Notes under the pieces: generated by a model
Database searches by the model: none
What the model was told of the DNA's origin: nothing
Seen by the model: the letters and a program-made list of their open reading frames with translations, nothing else
Translations under genes and position numbers: made by a program
Shown here: piece after piece, positions 61,376-64,000 of the stretch
Position numbering within the stretch: the first letter of the stretch is position 1
How the letters are laid out: the number at the start of each line of letters is the position of its first letter
Assembly (NCBI GenBank): GCA_963714145.1
Contig: OY970235.1
Location: 1,736,001 to 1,800,000 of the forward strand
DNA from: JBBWZH01 sp035544115
Lineage (GTDB): Bacteria > Actinomycetota > Actinomycetes > Mycobacteriales > CADCTP01
DNA length: 64,000 nucleotides
Direction: 5' to 3'

Positions 61376-61672
61376 ATGCCGCAGACAGCCCAGAGCAGCC
61401 CCAGCACGGCCGGCCCCAGCACGGCCGGCCCCAGCACGGCCGGCCCCAGCACGGCCGGCCCCAGCACGGCCGGCCCCAGCACGGCCGGCCCCAGCACGGC
61501 CGGCCCCAGCACGGCCCGCCCCAGCGCCGAGGAACCACCCGCCCAGGCCAGCAGCGACAGGTCCGCCAACCCCGGCGGGTGGCTCATCGGCGGCGACGGT
61601 GGGACCGAGCCGCCGCCGGCCGGTGCCCCCGGTGCTCCCGGCACCCAGCCGGAGCAGCGATCTGACCGATGA
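61376..61672 (+). CDS. PSTAG-repeat low-complexity protein
   Basis: The ATG at 61376 has a strong GGAAGGAGA site. The 98-aa product begins MPQTAQSS, then eight PSTA(G/R) units, then PSAEEPPAQASSDRSANPGG and WLIGGDGGTEPPPAG. It lacks a signal peptide and hydrophobic segments. The repeats would be a flexible, glycosylatable Thr/Ser/Pro tract. An antisense frame is also open (AVLGP repeats), but only this strand has a ribosome site. Confidence 0.5.
   Translation: MPQTAQSSPSTAGPSTAGPSTAGPSTAGPSTAGPSTAGPSTAGPSTARPSAEEPPAQASSDRSANPGGWLIGGDGGTEPPPAGAPGAPGTQPEQRSDR
61399..61518 (+). repeat. 15-bp minisatellite, eight units
   Basis: Eight tandem copies of CCCAGCACGGCCGGC (the last differs by one base), each encoding PSTAG/R. 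Copy number is likely to vary between strains. Confidence 0.9.
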
Positions 61673-61714
61673 CGGCCTGACCGATGACGGCGGTGGCCGC
61701 CGACCTGCTGCCGC

Positions 61715-64000
61715 TCAGCCGCCGCGCCGGCCGCCGCTGGCGGCCGCGGCCAGTTGAGCGCGCAGGTCGGCGGTCTCCGGTACGCCGAGTTCGGTGAAGA
61801 GCGTCAAGGCGAGCTGCCAGTGCCGGCGGGCCCGGTCCGGCCGGCCGGCCGCCTGCTCGCTGCGGCCCAGGCCGCGGTGCGCGCGGGCCACCTCGTACCG
61901 GTCGCCGGTCGTGACAGCGAGGGCGAGCGCGGCCGCGTGCCGGCGGCCCGCCTCGTCGTGCCGGCCGGCGGGCGAGAGCGTCTCGCCGAGCCCGTTCAGC
62001 GCGTCGGTCTGGCCGCGCCGGTCACCGATCTCGCCGAAGACGGCGAGCGCCCGCCGGTAGCAGTCGGCGCTCTGCGGGTAGCTGTTCGTCCGCGCCAGCG
62101 CGTTGGCGAGGTTGGTCAGCGCGTGCGCCTCGCCGACCCGGTCCGGCGTGCGCTGCAGCAGCTCCAACGCCTCGCGGTGCCGCTCGACGGCCAGCGCGGG
62201 CCGGCCGGTGGCCTCGTACACCAGCCCGAGGTTGCTGAGGCTGCGGGCTTCCCCGATCCGGTCGTCGATCTCCCGGTAGGCGATGCGGGCGCGCCGCAGG
62301 TAGTCGGCGGCGCGGTGGTAGCTGCCCCGGCGCCCGGCGATGGCGCTCAGGGTGAGCAGCGCGTGCGCCGCGCCGGCCCGATCGCCCGCGGTGTGGTAGA
62401 GCGACAGCGCCTGCTGGTAGCTGTCGTCGGCGCTGGCGTACCGGCCGAGGCGGAAGTCCACCGCACCAAGGCCGGTCAGCGCGTGCGCCTGCCCGGCGAC
62501 GTCACCGGCCCGGCTCGCCGCGTCGCGGGCGTACCGGTACACGGTCACGGCATCCTGATGGTGCCCACCGGTGTCCAGGTACTGGTAGAGGGTGCGGCCG
62601 AGGTCCACGACCGACCCGGACAGGTCCTGCCGCGCGGCCAGCCCGACGACACTGACGAGGTTGCTCCGCTCGGCGTCCAGCCAGGCCAGCGCCGCGCCAG
62701 GGGTGGCGAACGTCGGCGTCGCCGGCGCAGCCGGTGCGATCCGCGGGCGCCGGGCCTGCCCGGCGGGGTGGGCGAGGTCCATCGCCGCCGCGGCGGCCGC
62801 GAGGTAGTAACCGACGAGCCGGCGGACGGCCGCGAGCCGGTCCGGCTCGGCGTCCTCGACGGCGGTCAGCCCGGCGGCGTAGGCGCGCAGCAGGTCGTGC
62901 ATCCCGTACCGGTCGGCACCGACCCGGTGCACCAGATGCGCCCGGAGCAGGACGCCCAGCAGGTCACGGGCCGCCGGCAGCGGCACGTCCAGCACGGCCG
63001 CCGCGCCGTATGTGTCGTGGTCCGGCCCCGGATGCAGGCTGAGCAGCCGGAACGCCCGGGCCGCGGGGCCGGCCAGCGCCCGGTACGACCAGGAGATGAC
63101 GGCCCGCACGTCACTGCGGCTGTCGCCGCCCGCGGTCAGTACATCCAGCCGCCGCTGCTGATCCACCAGCTCGTCGATCAGCTGTTCCAGCGGCGTACCG
63201 GCGTGTGCGTTGGCGAGTTCAGCGGCCACCCGCAGGGCCAGCGGCAGCCGCGCGCAGCGCTCTGCCAGCACCGCCAGGATCGCCGGGCCGATCCCGGCGC
63301 GCGGCCCGATCAGCCGGTCCAGCAGGTCCACCGCGTCGGCCAGCGGCAGCAGGTCCAGCACCACCCGCACGGCGCCGTGCACGGCGACCAGCCCGGGCAG
63401 GGCGTCCCGGCTGGTCGCCAGCACCATGCAGTCCGGGCTGCCGGGCAGCAGCGGGCGGATCTGCTCGGCCGAGCCGGCATTGTCCAGCAGCACCAGCATC
63501 CGCCGCCGGCTCATCAGCGTGCGGAACTGGACCGCCCGTTCCTCCGCCCCCGCCGGGATGTCCGGCCAGGGCACCCCCAACGCCCGCAGGAACCGGGCCA
63601 GCAGCTCGGCCGGTGGCACCGGCCGGCTCCGGTCGTAGCCACCGAGGTTCGCGAACAGCTGGCCGTCCGGGAAGCGAGCCGCCCGCTGGTGCGCCCACCG
63701 CACCGCCAGCGCGGTCTTGCCCACCCCCGCGGTCCCGGACACCAGGACGACCGCGCCGGTCCTACGCTCCCGCCCGCGGTCCGTTGCCGCGGCATCCAGC
63801 AGCGCCAACTCGGCCGCCCGGCCGGCGAAGTCGCCCACGTCCAGCGGCAACTGCTCCGGTGGCCGCCCGCCGCCGGGCGGCGCCGGCGACTCGACGCCGG
63901 TGCGGCGCCGCCGTTCCTCCACCCGGTCGCGGGCCGTCGCCAGCGCGGTCTGCTCGGCCGGGCTGGCGCCCAGCAGCCGCACGAGGTCGTCCAGCCGGTC
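61715..64000 (-). CDS. NB-ARC/TPR regulator, 5' end outside window
   Basis: The frame runs off the right edge (about 761 codons present). After a linker, NB-ARC motifs follow: Walker A GTAGVGKTALA, LVLLDNAGSAEQIRPLLPGS, and a winged helix (GMHDLLRAYAAGL). TPR repeats fill the rest (GQAHALTGLGAVDFRLGRYA; GEARSLSNLGLVYEATGRPA). The residues at the edge (LVRLLGASPAEQ) suggest an XRE-type or SARP-type DNA-binding domain upstream. It converges on the PSTAG gene with a 42-bp gap. Confidence 0.88.
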   Translation of the reverse strand, partial: DRLDDLVRLLGASPAEQTALATARDRVEERRRRTGVESPAPPGGGRPPEQLPLDVGDFAGRAAELALLDAAATDRGRERRTGAVVLVSGTAGVGKTALAVRWAHQRAARFPDGQLFANLGGYDRSRPVPPAELLARFLRALGVPWPDIPAGAEERAVQFRTLMSRRRMLVLLDNAGSAEQIRPLLPGSPDCMVLATSRDALPGLVAVHGAVRVVLDLLPLADAVDLLDRLIGPRAGIGPAILAVLAERCARLPLALRVAAELANAHAGTPLEQLIDELVDQQRRLDVLTAGGDSRSDVRAVISWSYRALAGPAARAFRLLSLHPGPDHDTYGAAAVLDVPLPAARDLLGVLLRAHLVHRVGADRYGMHDLLRAYAAGLTAVEDAEPDRLAAVRRLVGYYLAAAAAAMDLAHPAGQARRPRIAPAAPATPTFATPGAALAWLDAERSNLVSVVGLAARQDLSGSVVDLGRTLYQYLDTGGHHQDAVTVYRYARDAASRAGDVAGQAHALTGLGAVDFRLGRYASADDSYQQALSLYHTAGDRAGAAHALLTLSAIAGRRGSYHRAADYLRRARIAYREIDDRIGEARSLSNLGLVYEATGRPALAVERHREALELLQRTPDRVGEAHALTNLANALARTNSYPQSADCYRRALAVFGEIGDRRGQTDALNGLGETLSPAGRHDEAGRRHAAALALAVTTGDRYEVARAHRGLGRSEQAAGRPDRARRHWQLALTLFTELGVPETADLRAQLAAAASGGRRGG

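Noticed and set aside
61399..61518. Possible CRISPR array
   Set aside because: Units are 15 bp, directly adjacent and without spacers; it is a coding minisatellite.
1..64000. tRNA, rRNA, riboswitch
   Set aside because: No cloverleaf, rRNA core or recognised riboswitch motif was seen on reading both strands.

Overview
The window is very GC-rich DNA with G/C-ending codons, GTG/TTG starts and tightly overlapping ATGA/GTGA gene junctions. Together with the AfsR/SARP and NB-ARC/TPR regulators, IS21 and IS630 elements and many secreted proteins, this points to a filamentous actinomycete, probably of the Micromonosporaceae. That placement is an inference from gene content only. I saw no rRNA, tRNA or CRISPR array.

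Layout. (1) 1-25.4 kb, minus strand: a complete-looking contractile injection system (eCIS, phage-tail-like) operon. In transcription order: DUF4255/Pvc16-like protein, carboxypeptidase-regulatory-like protein, sheath 1, tube 1, sheath 2, tube 2, 61-aa small protein, LysM protein, gpD-like hub, gp5/VgrG-like spike, gp25, two baseplate-J-like proteins, tail protein I, three paralogous fibre/adaptor proteins, a 200-aa protein, tape-measure-type protein and an AAA+ ATPase that runs off the left edge. Almost every junction is translationally coupled. No cargo toxin is recognisable. (2) 25.7-31.5 kb: small genes, a secreted beta-propeller lectin/PASTA protein, an intact IS630 element, a pentapeptide-repeat gene remnant, a secreted I36-like inhibitor and an ArsR-like regulator. 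(3) 31.4-38.2 kb, minus strand: one probable operon of Tat-exported amidase, NlpC/P60-like peptidase and a five-gene peptide ABC transporter, which reads as a muropeptide harvesting/recycling unit. (4) 38.4-46 kb: SARP regulator, secreted protein, DUF2207 membrane protein, methyltransferase, nitroreductase. (5) 46.4-57.9 kb: a multidomain alpha-1,3-glucanase-like gene broken by thirteen +1 insertions, a duplicated-domain gene with one frameshift, a KOW-like plus zinc-ribbon pair, a TM/Nudix-like gene split by an IS21 element, a frameshifted HAF-repeat protein and an endonuclease V remnant. (6) 57.9-64 kb: a Gly-rich collagen-like protein with an unknown partner, an integrase remnant, an HTH protein, a secreted protein, a PSTAG-repeat protein and an NB-ARC/TPR regulator running off the right edge.

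The most unusual observations are: (a) a 26-29-codon mini-ORF element, resembling mycobacterial MIRUs in design, fitted exactly into the stop/start overlap of two unrelated operons; (b) the thirteen frameshifts of the glucanase gene, every one of which looks like a doubled wobble base; (c) the exact reconstruction of a gene split by IS21; and (d) three adjacent eCIS paralogues sharing an N-terminal domain but with divergent C-termini.
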